From: Sphingopyxis sp. OAS728
Lineage (GTDB): Bacteria; Pseudomonadota; Alphaproteobacteria; Sphingomonadales; Sphingomonadaceae
Assembly: GCF_014873485.1 (NCBI RefSeq)
Contig: NZ_JADBDT010000001.1
Span: 2,914,001 to 2,978,000, forward strand
DNA length: 64,000 nt
Direction of reading: 5' to 3'
Shown here piece after piece: positions 19,069-28,092 of the stretch. How positions within the stretch are numbered: position 1 is the stretch's first letter; the number at the start of each line of letters is the position of its first letter. The notes under the pieces are model-generated. The model had not been told where the DNA came from. It did no database searches and saw nothing but the letters and a program-made list of their open reading frames with translations. The translations under genes were made by a program, and so were the position numbers.

Positions 19069-21858
19069 TTAGTCGCCCTGTCGATCCCCACCAGGCGGCC
19101 CGCGCGCATTGCCGCTGCCGGTCGGCGTATCCTCCCGTATCGCAACGTCGCGCATCAGCGGCTTCAAGATGACCGTCCCCAGCCGGACGCGCGGGGTCGC
19201 CTTCCCCGGCACCGCCCCAACCGCAAAGCCGCCATCGAGCCGGAATGCGGCCGCCGACGCCTTGCCCAGCCGCACCGTGTAGCGTCCGTATGCGACCCCC
19301 TCGAACAGGAAATATCCGTCGAATTCAGTGATCGTCGTCGCGCGAACGCGGCCCTCGGCGTCGACGAGCTCGACGCTCAGCCCCTCGATAGGATTGCCCC
19401 CGTCACGCCGCAGAACGCCCTCGATCTCGCCCGCCACCGCCATCGGCAGCGCGACGCGCGTCGCGACCCCCGGCCGCGGCAACACAACGACGCCTGGCAG
19501 CGCCGGCTGGACATAAGGATCCGGCAGGCTGCCGGCGTCGATACCGATAAGCACCGGGCGGAACGGTTCGAGCCCGTCGATCGTCCCTCGCCCATCCTTG
19601 TCGGTCGCGGCCTCTACATGCGCGTTGCCTGCGGTCAGCGGCACGTCGGCGAGCGCCGCCTCTTCCGGCTGGCGGATGCCGTCGCCATTGTCGTCCATCC
19701 ACACATCGGCGATCACCTGGCCGCGGCTCGCGAGCTTCTCGCTCGACACGCGCCAGCCGCCATTCGATTTCGGGCCAAAGCTGAAGGCGAGCGCCAGCGA
19801 CGCCGCGACCGACCCGTCGCTCGCGATTTCGCCGAACCCCGTCAGCTGCAGCTTGTTGAAACGGCGTGTATATCCCATTCCGGCGCGTGCGCGGTGGAGC
19901 CCGCGATCATAGCCGAGTTCGGCGCGCCATTCGGCGTCGCCCTTCCCGGCCCATTCGCCGATGACCGCCATGCGCGTATCGCCATTGTCGCCTGACAGCG
20001 CAAAACGCGCCTCTCCCCGGACGCGAACCCGCCCGATCCGGGCGTTGGCAAGCAGGCTGGCGGCCAGATTGTCGGGCGGATCGGGCCCAATCGGTACCTT
20101 CGTCCGGCTCCAGTCAAGCTGTCCGGTAAAAGTCATCGCGCGAAAGCCCGCCGACACGCGCGCACTGGCTTCAAGGCTGTCGATCCCCGATCGCCGTTCG
20201 ACCTGCCGGACATCGAAGTGGAACGGCAGCACAGTCCGTCCCAGCGTGACCGACTGGTCGACCGAGATCGAGTAAATACCGTTGATATTGTTGATAAAAC
20301 GGTCGGATACAAAGCCGCCCCAGCCGCGCATCGCATCGGCGCGGATATAGGTTTCGCCGAACGCCGCCAGCCAGCTCGCGCGCGCCGCGGTGCCGCCCCC
20401 ACCGCCTCGCGAATTGTCGGCGTAACTGCCACCAACCTCGAGTAGGGTCGGCCCGATCGACCGGCGCAGCGCAAGCTCGCCATAATTATACCGCACATTT
20501 TCGATCAACAGGCTGTGCAAATAGGCTGCGGCGGACGTGCGCGCATCGAGCCCGCGCTCGATCCCCAACGTCCCGCGCCACCCGCGCCGGAACGCCCCGC
20601 GCCGCTGCTTCCCGAATTCGATCAGGTCGGCATTTTCCTGCGCGAACCCCGCCCAATACCAGGTCTGCTGCGGCGGGATCGAATCCATCCCCACCTGCAC
20701 CTGCTTGATTTCACGCCGGATTTGCCCTTGCGGCCCATATAGGACGATCTCGAAGCGGTTCGCGCCATATTGCAGCGGCACGTCGATAAATTCGTAGCGG
20801 CCGTCGCCATTTGGGCTGGTAAAGGCGAGCAATTGGCCGTTGCGATACAGCTCGGCATCCCAGCCCGCGGGCAGATCGCCGCGGAAGGTCGTCTTGTCGA
20901 AGGCATCGGGCCGCTCGATCGGCCGATTGGTGAGCACCGCCCCCCGCCCGGGCGCCGACGCCGCGACGATCCCGGTCGAGAGCAGGCTGACATCGCCCAG
21001 CCCGTAATGCGTCGCCCCCAGCGGCCCGAGCAGGCGCCCTTCGGGATCGGTGCGATAGAGCCGCATGCGCAAGCTGTCGGGCACACCCTCATTGTCCGAC
21101 GACAGCCGCGCGTCGAAACTCTGCCCGACCACCTCGCCCGCAGCGAAAATCTCGTAGCGGCCCTGCACATAGGATCCGCCGCGCTTGTCCGATACGACTC
21201 CCGCCGAGGCGACGATGTCGACCGACGGCGTTGCCCACGCCTGATAGGGCCGCGCGGCTTGCGGCAGGCTCTTGAGATCGAACGCGGCCTGCGGACGGAT
21301 CCCTGCTGCCCGCGCGCGGCGTTCGGCGGCGAGCTGGAACGGCAGCTTGTCCTTGGTGTCGATCCGCAGCACCGCGTTCGACAGGTCGGCGGCCAGCGGC
21401 ACCCCAAGCCATTGATTGAGGCTATCCAGATCGACGCACCATCCCGCCGGCGTGTCGCGGATCGTCGTCGCAGCCAGCCGGAAACTCTGGCTTCCGGCGC
21501 GCACTTCGCCCGCGTCGCGGTCGATCGTCAGGCTGCGGCGCTCGTCAAACACCCAGCCGGTTGCGCGGCGCAACTTCTTGTCGACGCGCACCGCGAGATC
21601 GAGCGCGAGCACGACATCGGCAAGATCGACGCACACACCCTGCGGCGTCTGATAACCGCGCACCCCGTCGCCGAGCCGGTACTGCCCCGATCGCACATCG
21701 AACAGCCAGCTGTCGTCCTCGTTCGGCGCCCAGCCGTCAGCGGCAAGTGAAACGGGCTTTTTCTCAACAGCCTCAGCGCCGGCGGGGACGAGCCCCACCA
21801 GCGCCAGCCCGGCCAATATCGCCGGTTTCCATCGAGACAGCGCCGCGCGGATCATCAC
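19069..21858 (-). CDS. Usher-like outer-membrane protein of a chaperone/DUF4402 module
   Basis: A 929-residue exported protein (signal peptide about 1-30, cleavage near AEA). The first third is a soluble domain. The region around ELYRNGQLLAFTSPNGDGRYEF resembles the plug/POTRA-like part of pilus ushers, with Asp-Leu-Pro-rich strands. Residues of about 400-710 alternate in a beta-barrel pattern. From about 711 there is an SdrD-type B domain (DDNGDGIRQPEE, calcium-binding-like), then a second carboxypeptidase-regulatory-like domain (TITEFDGYFLFEGVAYGRYT). This tail is not seen in classical FimD. It sits 30 bp after the chaperone gene on the same strand, supporting usher function. Family assignment is by architecture, not a search. 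Confidence 0.75.
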   Translation of the reverse strand: MMIRAALSRWKPAILAGLALVGLVPAGAEAVEKKPVSLAADGWAPNEDDSWLFDVRSGQYRLGDGVRGYQTPQGVCVDLADVVLALDLAVRVDKKLRRATGWVFDERRSLTIDRDAGEVRAGSQSFRLAATTIRDTPAGWCVDLDSLNQWLGVPLAADLSNAVLRIDTKDKLPFQLAAERRARAAGIRPQAAFDLKSLPQAARPYQAWATPSVDIVASAGVVSDKRGGSYVQGRYEIFAAGEVVGQSFDARLSSDNEGVPDSLRMRLYRTDPEGRLLGPLGATHYGLGDVSLLSTGIVAASAPGRGAVLTNRPIERPDAFDKTTFRGDLPAGWDAELYRNGQLLAFTSPNGDGRYEFIDVPLQYGANRFEIVLYGPQGQIRREIKQVQVGMDSIPPQQTWYWAGFAQENADLIEFGKQRRGAFRRGWRGTLGIERGLDARTSAAAYLHSLLIENVRYNYGELALRRSIGPTLLEVGGSYADNSRGGGGGTAARASWLAAFGETYIRADAMRGWGGFVSDRFINNINGIYSISVDQSVTLGRTVLPFHFDVRQVERRSGIDSLEASARVSAGFRAMTFTGQLDWSRTKVPIGPDPPDNLAASLLANARIGRVRVRGEARFALSGDNGDTRMAVIGEWAGKGDAEWRAELGYDRGLHRARAGMGYTRRFNKLQLTGFGEIASDGSVAASLALAFSFGPKSNGGWRVSSEKLASRGQVIADVWMDDNGDGIRQPEEAALADVPLTAGNAHVEAATDKDGRGTIDGLEPFRPVLIGIDAGSLPDPYVQPALPGVVVLPRPGVATRVALPMAVAGEIEGVLRRDGGNPIEGLSVELVDAEGRVRATTITEFDGYFLFEGVAYGRYTVRLGKASAAAFRLDGGFAVGAVPGKATPRVRLGTVILKPLMRDVAIREDTPTGSGNARGPPGGDRQGD

Positions 21859-21888
21859 CCCCGCCCGCTTTGCTCCGGGTTTACGCCG

Positions 21889-22719
21889 TCACTTCACCAC
21901 CCGCTCGGCCTCGTCGATCGTGCCGCCGCCGATTTCGCGGTCTTCGCTGTAACGGATGCGCACCGGGCCCTTGAGCTTCGCCGCGAGCTCGCCGGGTACG
22001 CGCAGCGACACCTTGCGCGCGCCGACCTCGGGATAGACCGCGATGCCGCGGGCGACGAGCAAGGGCTCAGCAACCCCGGGCCGGGTCACTTCGATGTCGC
22101 CGTAGACCGACCGGCTGCCCGTCCGCGTCAGGTCGAAATTGAACGCGGGGCCATCCTGCGTTTCGCTGACCCACGCCTCGCCGATCGACGCCTCCGCGCC
22201 GAGATCGCCGACGCGGACGATCACCGGGATGGTGATTCCGTAAATCGGCGTGAGCGCGATCGACACGCCTTCGCTCACGGGCTTGACAGGATCGGCAGGC
22301 ACCGCCGCTGCCGCATCGGGAACTGCGCGGAACAGCATATGCGCGCGATATTCGCCCGGCGGCGTTCCCTCGGGGACGCGCACCCCGACGCGCACGACCT
22401 GCGGCTGGTTGGGCGGCAACGTGACGCGGCGCGGGCTGAAGGCGATCATATCGAGCGCGGTCCGCTCGGCGGCCGTCACATTTTCTTCGGCGATCTCGTC
22501 GAGCCCGCCCTCGCCGGTCATCCTCTTGATCTCGAGGCTGATCCGATAGGTCGCAGGCTCGGCGCCGATATTGTTCAGCACCACCTCGGTCCCGCGCGAT
22601 CCATCGAGGACGACGCGTGTCGGCGCGACGAGCAGGTCGCCGGCAGCCAAAGCCGGCGACGTCGCGGCGCCAAGCGCAGCCGCGGTAAACAGGCCGAAGC
22701 CCTTCAAAAAACGCAACAT
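21889..22719 (-). CDS. PapD-like periplasmic fimbrial chaperone
   Basis: A 276-residue exported protein (signal peptide about 1-26, ALA-A cleavage). The mature part has the two-Ig-domain pattern of pilus chaperones: VVLNNIGAEPATYRISLEI in strand B-C, then FSPRRVTLPPNQPQVVRVGV, matching the conserved G1-strand approach, and FNFDLTRTGSRSVYGDIEV in domain 2. I chose the ATG at 22719 because it begins the signal peptide directly; the upstream frame is unrelated. It lies between the DUF4402 subunit gene and the usher-like gene, as expected for a subunit-chaperone-usher set. Confidence 0.87.
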   Translation of the reverse strand: MLRFLKGFGLFTAAALGAATSPALAAGDLLVAPTRVVLDGSRGTEVVLNNIGAEPATYRISLEIKRMTGEGGLDEIAEENVTAAERTALDMIAFSPRRVTLPPNQPQVVRVGVRVPEGTPPGEYRAHMLFRAVPDAAAAVPADPVKPVSEGVSIALTPIYGITIPVIVRVGDLGAEASIGEAWVSETQDGPAFNFDLTRTGSRSVYGDIEVTRPGVAEPLLVARGIAVYPEVGARKVSLRVPGELAAKLKGPVRIRYSEDREIGGGTIDEAERVVK

Positions 22720-22874
22720 GGATACGATCCCCACAATCGTTTCGGGAAACGGCCCCACACCGTCCCGATGGTCGCATCCTGCCTGCGCCAACATGGTTGA
22801 TATTTCGCTAACCAAGGGCGCCGCTTGCATAAAGAGAGGCCGCCGGACCTGCGCCCGGCGACCCCATTTTACCG

Positions 22875-22896
22875 CTGGCGGGTCTCAGCCCGCCAG
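22875..22896 (-). terminator. Hairpin after the DUF4402 gene (attenuator or mRNA stabiliser)
   Basis: A perfect 8-bp stem, CTGGCGGG paired with CCCGCCAG around a 6-nt loop, begins 10 bp past the DUF4402 stop codon and before the chaperone gene. The minus strand has no long U tract after it, so it may not be a strong intrinsic terminator. In pilus operons a hairpin here often protects or partially terminates the subunit message, giving more subunit than chaperone and usher. That function is inferred from position. Confidence 0.55.
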
Positions 22897-22906
22897 GCCC
22901 CCCAAC

Positions 22907-23404
22907 CTATTGATAATTGGCGGTGACGTTGAACGTCCCCGTATAGTCGCCCGACGCCTGGTTGGCGCCGACGCTCAGCGTACCGCCGACCTGGAAGCTG
23001 CCGCCGGTGGCGCCCAGCGTGATAGTCGGCGCCGAATAGGTCAGCGTCGATGCCATCGTACCGCCAAGCGAGCCCGTCAGCGTCACGCTCGAATCGCCGC
23101 CGACAACGACCACGGCGCCCTCGGTGCCGGCCACGTTGAAGTTGGCGGCGGTCGCCGTGCCGGTGCAGGTCAGCGCCGCAGCGCATGTCCGCGTGCCGCC
23201 CGTCGACACCGCAACGGTCGCCGCGGTCGCACCGCTGATGATCGTCGCATATTGCAGGTCGCTGGTGTTGGTGAGCGTGATCTGGCGCAGGATCTTGGCT
23301 TTCGCCGTACCCGTGGCCGAAGCCGCCTGCGCCGCCGAAGCGTTCATCGCGAGGGCAGCAATCGCGGCACCCAGAAGGGCGCGCTTCATTCCAAATTTGC
23401 GCAT
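22907..23404 (-). CDS. DUF4402-domain exported subunit, probable pilin-like protein
   Basis: A 165-residue exported protein (signal peptide to about residue 27, AQA cleavage). The mature protein is Ala/Thr/Gly-rich beta-sandwich sequence (TGTAKAKILRQITLTNTSD) with two cysteines (Cys74, Cys80) that could form a disulfide, and ends in alternating residues (GDYTGTFNVTANYQ) like a donor strand. This matches the DUF4402 family. The start is the ATG at 23404, six codons before a second Met, with AAGGGA upstream. It leads the minus-strand subunit-chaperone-usher set, and the long AT-rich gap before it is the likely promoter region. Confidence 0.82.
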   Translation of the reverse strand: MRKFGMKRALLGAAIAALAMNASAAQAASATGTAKAKILRQITLTNTSDLQYATIISGATAATVAVSTGGTRTCAAALTCTGTATAANFNVAGTEGAVVVVGGDSSVTLTGSLGGTMASTLTYSAPTITLGATGGSFQVGGTLSVGANQASGDYTGTFNVTANYQ

Positions 23405-23511
23405 ATGTTTGGTCCCTTGAATCAGTCGAATTTCGAATGGATTTCCCACCCCATTCGCCGACCTCTTTAGGGGACGACCTGTTCAGTCTTTGCCAGCAAG
23501 CTTGGTTAACA

Positions 23512-23529
23512 GGCCAACAAGAATTGGCC
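23512..23529. promoter_or_regulatory. Perfect palindrome upstream of the DUF4402 operon, possible operator
   Basis: GGCCAA and TTGGCC flank a 6-bp centre in the AT-rich gap between parB and the DUF4402 gene. The palindrome lies about 108 bp before the DUF4402 start and could be an operator for a dimeric regulator. No regulator gene is adjacent, and I cannot assign a family. Chance is possible. Confidence 0.3.
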
Positions 23530-23632
23530 CGCGTTACACAGAATAATCAAACAATATCAGTGATTTACTACGGCGTAGCTGTAGCCGTGGCGGCCGCCTG
23601 TCCTCCTTTAACGGCCCGGACTGGCACAAATT

Positions 23633-23660
23633 GAGCGGCGATCATATCGATTCGCCGCTC
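23633..23660 (-). terminator. Stem-loop at the end of parB
   Basis: GAGCGGCGA and TCGCCGCTC form a 9-bp stem around a 10-nt loop and overlap the parB stop codon. On the minus strand it is followed by a short AATTT run, a weak intrinsic terminator at best. It would insulate parAB from the DUF4402 module. Confidence 0.4.
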
Positions 23661-24604
23661 AGCCGCTGGCAGATCATGTCGAGCTGGTCGAGCGACGCGA
23701 ATTTAAGCGTCAACGCGCCCTTGCCGTCGCCAACATATTGGATCGCGACACCGATCCCGAGCAGCTCGGACAAATGGCGTTCGACCGCGACGATATCGGG
23801 ATCGCGCCCGCCATCCATGCTCTTATATTCGAGCGGCGGGACCTTGCGGCCGCCGCCCTTGTCGGTACGGACCAGCGCTTCGACCGCGCGGACCGACAGG
23901 CCCTCCTTGACGACGCGGCGCGCGATCGATTCGGCGTCGTCGGCACCGATCAGCGCGCGCGCATGCCCCATTGCGAGCGATCCGTCGCCCACCAGCTCTT
24001 GCACCGCGGCGGGCAGGTCGAGCAGGCGCATCAGATTCGCGACATGACTGCGCGATTTGCCGACGAGCTTCGCCAGCGCCTCCTGGTTGTGGCCGAAATC
24101 GTCGATCAGGCGGCGATAGGCGCCCGCCTCTTCGATCGCGTTCAGGTCCTGGCGCTGGATGTTCTCGACGAGCGCGATCTCATAGGTCGCCGCGTCGTCG
24201 AGCTCACGCACGAGCGCGGGGATATGATGCAGCCCCGCGCGTTGCGCCGCACGCCAGCGCCGTTCGCCGGCAACAAGCTGGTAGCCGTCGCCGTCGGGTG
24301 AGCGACGGACGATGATCGGCTGCAAAAGTCCGCGCAAGCCGATCGAATCGGCGAGCTCTGCGATGGCATTTTCGTCGAAATGGCGGCGCGGCTGGCCAGG
24401 GAGCGGGCGAATCGACCCGACCCCGACATGCTGCACCGAATCGCCCGACGCCGGCGCGACCTTCGCCGCCCCACCCGGGGTCGCCAGCACCGGCGCCTCG
24501 ACCGCGACATCGCCGAACAGCGCATTGAGCCCCCGCCCCAGCCCCGAGGGCCGCTTGCGTGCCGGGCTCGAATCCGGTCCAGTTTCGTCTTTATTATCAG
24601 CCAT
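23642..24604 (-). CDS. parB: Chromosome-partitioning protein ParB
   Basis: A 320-residue ParB, the CTP-dependent DNA clamp that loads at parS and spreads. The N-terminal LGRGLNALFGD is the ParA-contact tail. GERRWRAAQRAG is the CTP-binding GERRxRA motif. IQRQDLNAIEEA and LAKLVGKSRSHVANLMRLL form the helix-turn-helix. The C-terminal dimerisation domain ends with LDMICQRLSGES. It directly follows parA (1 bp apart), and three parS sites lie within 4.5 kb on the same side of the origin. Confidence 0.97.
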   Translation of the reverse strand: MADNKDETGPDSSPARKRPSGLGRGLNALFGDVAVEAPVLATPGGAAKVAPASGDSVQHVGVGSIRPLPGQPRRHFDENAIAELADSIGLRGLLQPIIVRRSPDGDGYQLVAGERRWRAAQRAGLHHIPALVRELDDAATYEIALVENIQRQDLNAIEEAGAYRRLIDDFGHNQEALAKLVGKSRSHVANLMRLLDLPAAVQELVGDGSLAMGHARALIGADDAESIARRVVKEGLSVRAVEALVRTDKGGGRKVPPLEYKSMDGGRDPDIVAVERHLSELLGIGVAIQYVGDGKGALTLKFASLDQLDMICQRLSGESI

Positions 24605-25387
24605 TTATGCAGCCTTGCGGACGTTGGGAAGCCGGTCGATCAGCTCGCGCGCAAGCGCGATATAGGCGGCCGACCCGGCGCAGCGGTGGTCGTAGATCAG
24701 CGCGGGAAGCCCATGGCTTGGCGCTTCCGACAGCCGGACATTGCGCGGGATCACCGTGTCGAACACGACGGGGCCGAGGACTTCGCGCACATCGTCGGAC
24801 ACTTGATCAGTGAGCCGGTTGCGGCGGTCGAACATCGTCAGCGCAACGCCAAGGATCGACAATTTCTGGTTGAAGCGCTCGCGCACGCGCTCGACCGTGG
24901 TGAGCAGCTGGCTCAGCCCCTCGAGCGCGAAAAATTCGCATTGCAGCGGTACGATCAACGATTCGGCGGCGATCAACGCGTTGAGCGTCAGCATGCCGAG
25001 CGACGGCGGGCAATCGATCAGACAGATATCCCACTGTCCCGCTTCGGCGGTCGACAATGCCTGTTGTAGCCGGTGCAGCCGGTCCTGAAATTCGATCAGC
25101 TCGATTTCCGCTCCCGACAGGTCGACTGTCGCGGTGACAATGTCGAGCCGCGGCACCGCGGTCGCGATCGCGCATTCGGCAAGCGTCGCATCCCCTCGCA
25201 GCAGCTCATAGCTCGAACATTCGCGCTGCGATTGCTTTATCCCGAGCCCGGTCGAGGCATTGCCCTGCGGATCGAGGTCGATGATCAGCGTCCGCCAGCC
25301 GGTCGCCGCGAGCGCTGTCGCGAGGTTGATCGCCGTCGTTGTCTTGCCGACCCCACCCTTCTGGTTCGCCACGGCAATGCGGATCAT
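24605..25387 (-). CDS. parA: Chromosome-partitioning ATPase ParA
   Basis: A 260-residue ParA of the chromosomal (Soj) type. The deviant Walker A is KGGVGKTT near the N-terminus in AVANQKGGVGKTTTAINLAT. LIIDLDPQGNAS is Walker A-prime, and CLIDCPPSLG is Walker B. The upstream in-frame extension to 25486 overlaps rsmG and lacks similarity, so the ATG at 25387, giving MIRIAVANQKG, is used. It overlaps rsmG by 4 bp and runs straight into parB, so rsmG-parA-parB is one operon. Confidence 0.98.
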   Translation of the reverse strand: MIRIAVANQKGGVGKTTTAINLATALAATGWRTLIIDLDPQGNASTGLGIKQSQRECSSYELLRGDATLAECAIATAVPRLDIVTATVDLSGAEIELIEFQDRLHRLQQALSTAEAGQWDICLIDCPPSLGMLTLNALIAAESLIVPLQCEFFALEGLSQLLTTVERVRERFNQKLSILGVALTMFDRRNRLTDQVSDDVREVLGPVVFDTVIPRNVRLSEAPSHGLPALIYDHRCAGSAAYIALARELIDRLPNVRKAA

Positions 25388-26043
25388 CGCTTTCCTCGCT
25401 GTTTTGCCGCAATTTTTCCGATTCCCACCAAAATCTGGCTCTCTGGATCGGTGCGGCTCTGTTCCACGTGGAACATTCTCTGCCATGGCTGGGGCAGCAA
25501 AGCCAGTTCCTTAACCGCGTTTCGCCCTTTTGGGAGCAGCCAATGCGTCGATTCGGTGGAAAAACGCGCGGATAAGTCGAGCAGCTTGTCGAGCGGTGCA
25601 AAGGCACGCGCGCTGATCGTCGCGGCAGCGCGCGTTTCGACCCGCTCGAGCGGCGCCTCAGCCACCTCGACATGGCCCAGATCGAGTTCGGCTGCGACCG
25701 CGCGCAGAAAGTCGCAGCGCCGCTTGCGCGATTCGACGAGCAGAACCGGCCGCGCGCTCAGGATCGCAACGACGAGCCCAGGGAGCCCCGGCCCACTACC
25801 GAGGTCGATCCAGAGCCCATCGCCCTCCATGGTGTCGAAAGAGAGAAGCTGCGCACTGTCGGCGATATGCCGGACCCAGATGGTCGGAATCGTCGATGCC
25901 GCGATCAGATTCTGCTGTGCATTTTCGGCGACGAGCATTTCGACGAAACGGTCGAGCTTCGCCCATAGATCGGTCGTCGGTGCGAATAGCTCACCGATCC
26001 AGGAGCGCGCCGCGGCTTCACTGTCAAGAATCTGTGTCGTCAA
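25384..26043 (-). CDS. rsmG: 16S rRNA (guanine-N7)-methyltransferase RsmG
   Basis: Methylates G527 of 16S rRNA at N7 using SAM. The 219-residue protein has DLGSGPGLPGLVVAILSA as its SAM-binding loop and LVESRKRRCDFLRAVAAELD as the following acidic and basic motif, typical of GidB/RsmG. The C-terminal part contains the peptide MFHVEQ, encoded by an embedded parS site (25460-25475). That segment is the reading of a DNA site, not a conserved enzyme motif. The gene overlaps parA by 4 bp. Confidence 0.96.
   Translation of the reverse strand: MTTQILDSEAAARSWIGELFAPTTDLWAKLDRFVEMLVAENAQQNLIAASTIPTIWVRHIADSAQLLSFDTMEGDGLWIDLGSGPGLPGLVVAILSARPVLLVESRKRRCDFLRAVAAELDLGHVEVAEAPLERVETRAAATISARAFAPLDKLLDLSARFSTESTHWLLPKGRNAVKELALLPQPWQRMFHVEQSRTDPESQILVGIGKIAAKQRGKR
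25460..25475. other. parS site 1 (inside rsmG)
   Basis: A perfect 16-bp palindrome, TGTTCCACGTGGAACA, matching the ParB-binding consensus. It lies inside the rsmG coding region, near the C-terminus, and about 10 kb from the origin. ParB loads here to start partitioning. Confidence 0.93.
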
Positions 26044-26072
26044 GCTGAAGCTGTCCTCTTAATTCGCTCGTG

Positions 26073-26142
26073 CTGAGCTTGTCGAAGCACCGTCCTTCGT
26101 TCTTTCGCGCTAAAAGAAAGAACCGCCCTTCGACAAGCTCAG
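26073..26142. repeat. Nested inverted repeat between rsmG and mnmG
   Basis: CTGAGCTTGTCGAAG (26073-26087) and its exact 15-bp inverse complement (26128-26142) enclose a second 8-bp inverted repeat, GTTCTTTC/GAAAGAAC (26099-26123). This would form an extended cruciform or RNA hairpin between two minus-strand genes. The 15-bp unit with GAGCTTGTCGAAG resembles a short palindromic element scattered through sphingomonad genomes, from memory. Only one copy is present in the window. Confidence 0.7.
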
Positions 26143-26172
26143 GGCCAACGGATTTTAGTCAGCGATGGCGGA

Positions 26173-28032
26173 TCACGCCGCGCGCCGCTTGCTATGCACC
26201 ATGATTGCCGTCAGCGCGGCGGGAGTGACCCCATCGATCCGGGCCGCCTGCCCCAGCGTCTCGGGCTGCGCCTTCGTCAGCCGCTCGACCATCTCGCGCG
26301 ACAGGCCGCCGATCGCTCCATAATCCAGCGCGAGATCGAGGATGATCGCCTCATTCGCGGCGAGCGCGCGCAGTTCGGCATCCTGCCGTGCGATATAGGG
26401 CGCATAATGGGCGTCCTCGGCGATCTCCGACAGAATCGCGGGATCGACCGATTCGAGGTCGGGCGCCAGAACGGCAAGCCGCGCGATCGACATGTCCGGA
26501 TAGCGCAACAGGTCGATCCGCTTGCGCGCGATGCCGTCGCCCGGAAGCGCAAGCCCGACGGCGGCATAATCGGCGGTCGCGACCGGCGCATCGAGCAGGG
26601 CTTCGGCCCGTGCCCGTTCGGCCTGCCGCACCCTGAACAACGCCGCGGTCGCCGGTCGCACCAGCCCGAGTTCGATGCCTTTGGGCGTGAGCCGCGTCGC
26701 GGCATTGTCGGCGCGCAGCCGCAAGCGATATTCGGCGCGCGCGGTGAGCATGCGATAGGGTTCGGTGACACCCTGCAACACCAGATCGTCGACCATCACG
26801 CCGATATAGGATTCGCTGCGATCAAGGATCAGCGGATCGCGCCCCTGGGCGGCGAGCGCGGCGTTCGCGCCGGCCACCAGCCCCTGCGCCGCGGCCTCTT
26901 CATATCCCGTCGTGCCGTTGATCTGCCCGGCGCAATAGAGGCCGGGCATCGCGCGCACCTGCAACGTCCGGTCGAGCGCGCGCGGGTCGATATGATCATA
27001 TTCGACCGCATAGCCGGGCACGACCATTTCGACGACTTCCAGCCCCTCCATCGTGCGCAGCATCGCGAGCTGGACATCGGCGGGGAGCGAGGTCGAGATT
27101 CCGTTCGGATAGACGAGGACCGAATCGAGCCCCTCGGGCTCCAGAAAGACCTGATGCCCGTCGCGATCGGCGAAGCGGTGGATCTTGTCCTCGATCGACG
27201 GGCAATAACGCGGCCCCGCTGCTCCGATGGCGCCGGTGAACAGCGGCGAGCGATCGAGGTTCGCCGCGATAATCGCGTGGCTTTCGCTATTGGTGCGCGT
27301 GATCGCACAGAAAATCTGCGGCACCGTGCGTTCACTGTTCCACGTGGAACAGGTCCAGCGCTCGCCGTCCGAGGGCTGCTCCTCCAGCCGTGCCCAATCA
27401 ATCGACCGTCCATCAAGCCGCGGCGGCGTCCCCGTCTTGAGCCGTGCCATCGGGAGTTTTGCCGCGCGCAATTGCTCGGCGAGCCGATGCGCGCCCGCCT
27501 CGCCGATGCGCCCACCCTCCATCCGCTCTTCACCGCGGAACAACCGGCCGCCGAGGAATGTCCCGGTGGCGAGCACGACCGCGCTCGCCTTCAAGGTCGA
27601 GCCATCGGCGAGTTCGAGTCCCTCGACGCGTCCGTCCTCCGACAGGCGCAGCGCGGCAGCTTCGCCGGCAACGACCATGATGCCATCCTCTGCACGGAGC
27701 AAATTTTGGATCGCGTCGCGATAAAGTTTGCGGTCGGCCTGGATGCGAGGCCCCTGCACCGCCGCACCCTTCGACGCGTTGAGCATCCGGTAATGGATCG
27801 CAGCCTTATCGGCGGCGCGCGCCATCCAGCCGTCGAGCGCGTCGACCTCGCGCATCAAATGACCCTTGCCGAGCCCGCCGATCGCCGGATTGCACGACAT
27901 CGTGCCGATCAGCGCCGGATCGAAACTGACGAGCGCGACGCGCGCGCCAAGCCGCGCCGCAGCCGCGGCGGCCTCGGTTCCGGCGTGACCACCGCCGACG
28001 ACGATGACATCAAAAATTTCGTTGCAGTGCAT
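26173..28032 (-). CDS. mnmG: tRNA uridine-5-carboxymethylaminomethyl modification enzyme MnmG
   Basis: FAD-dependent partner of MnmE, installing the cmnm5 group at U34 of tRNAs. The 619 residues open with [21 protein letters not shown] (FAD-binding), then [19 protein letters not shown] and [15 protein letters not shown], all GidA signatures. The C-terminal domain is complete ([16 protein letters not shown]). An embedded parS site at 27336-27351 encodes the peptide STWN in a segment that varies in this family. It stands with mnmE, rsmG and parAB, a conserved alphaproteobacterial origin-proximal set. Confidence 0.97.
   Translation of the reverse strand: MHCNEIFDVIVVGGGHAGTEAAAAAARLGARVALVSFDPALIGTMSCNPAIGGLGKGHLMREVDALDGWMARAADKAAIHYRMLNASKGAAVQGPRIQADRKLYRDAIQNLLRAEDGIMVVAGEAAALRLSEDGRVEGLELADGSTLKASAVVLATGTFLGGRLFRGEERMEGGRIGEAGAHRLAEQLRAAKLPMARLKTGTPPRLDGRSIDWARLEEQPSDGERWTCSTWNSERTVPQIFCAITRTNSESHAIIAANLDRSPLFTGAIGAAGPRYCPSIEDKIHRFADRDGHQVFLEPEGLDSVLVYPNGISTSLPADVQLAMLRTMEGLEVVEMVVPGYAVEYDHIDPRALDRTLQVRAMPGLYCAGQINGTTGYEEAAAQGLVAGANAALAAQGRDPLILDRSESYIGVMVDDLVLQGVTEPYRMLTARAEYRLRLRADNAATRLTPKGIELGLVRPATAALFRVRQAERARAEALLDAPVATADYAAVGLALPGDGIARKRIDLLRYPDMSIARLAVLAPDLESVDPAILSEIAEDAHYAPYIARQDAELRALAANEAIILDLALDYGAIGGLSREMVERLTKAQPETLGQAARIDGVTPAALTAIMVHSKRRAA
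27336..27351. other. parS site 2 (inside mnmG)
   Basis: The same perfect 16-bp palindrome as site 1, TGTTCCACGTGGAACA, located in the mnmG coding region. It is read in a different frame from the one in rsmG, so the DNA sequence, not a peptide, is what is conserved. It is about 8 kb from the origin. Confidence 0.92.
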
Positions 28033-28092
28033 GATTGCTGCGGCCCTTACCGCAAAGACGGGTGCGAATCCACTATGGCGCGATGGAAGCGA

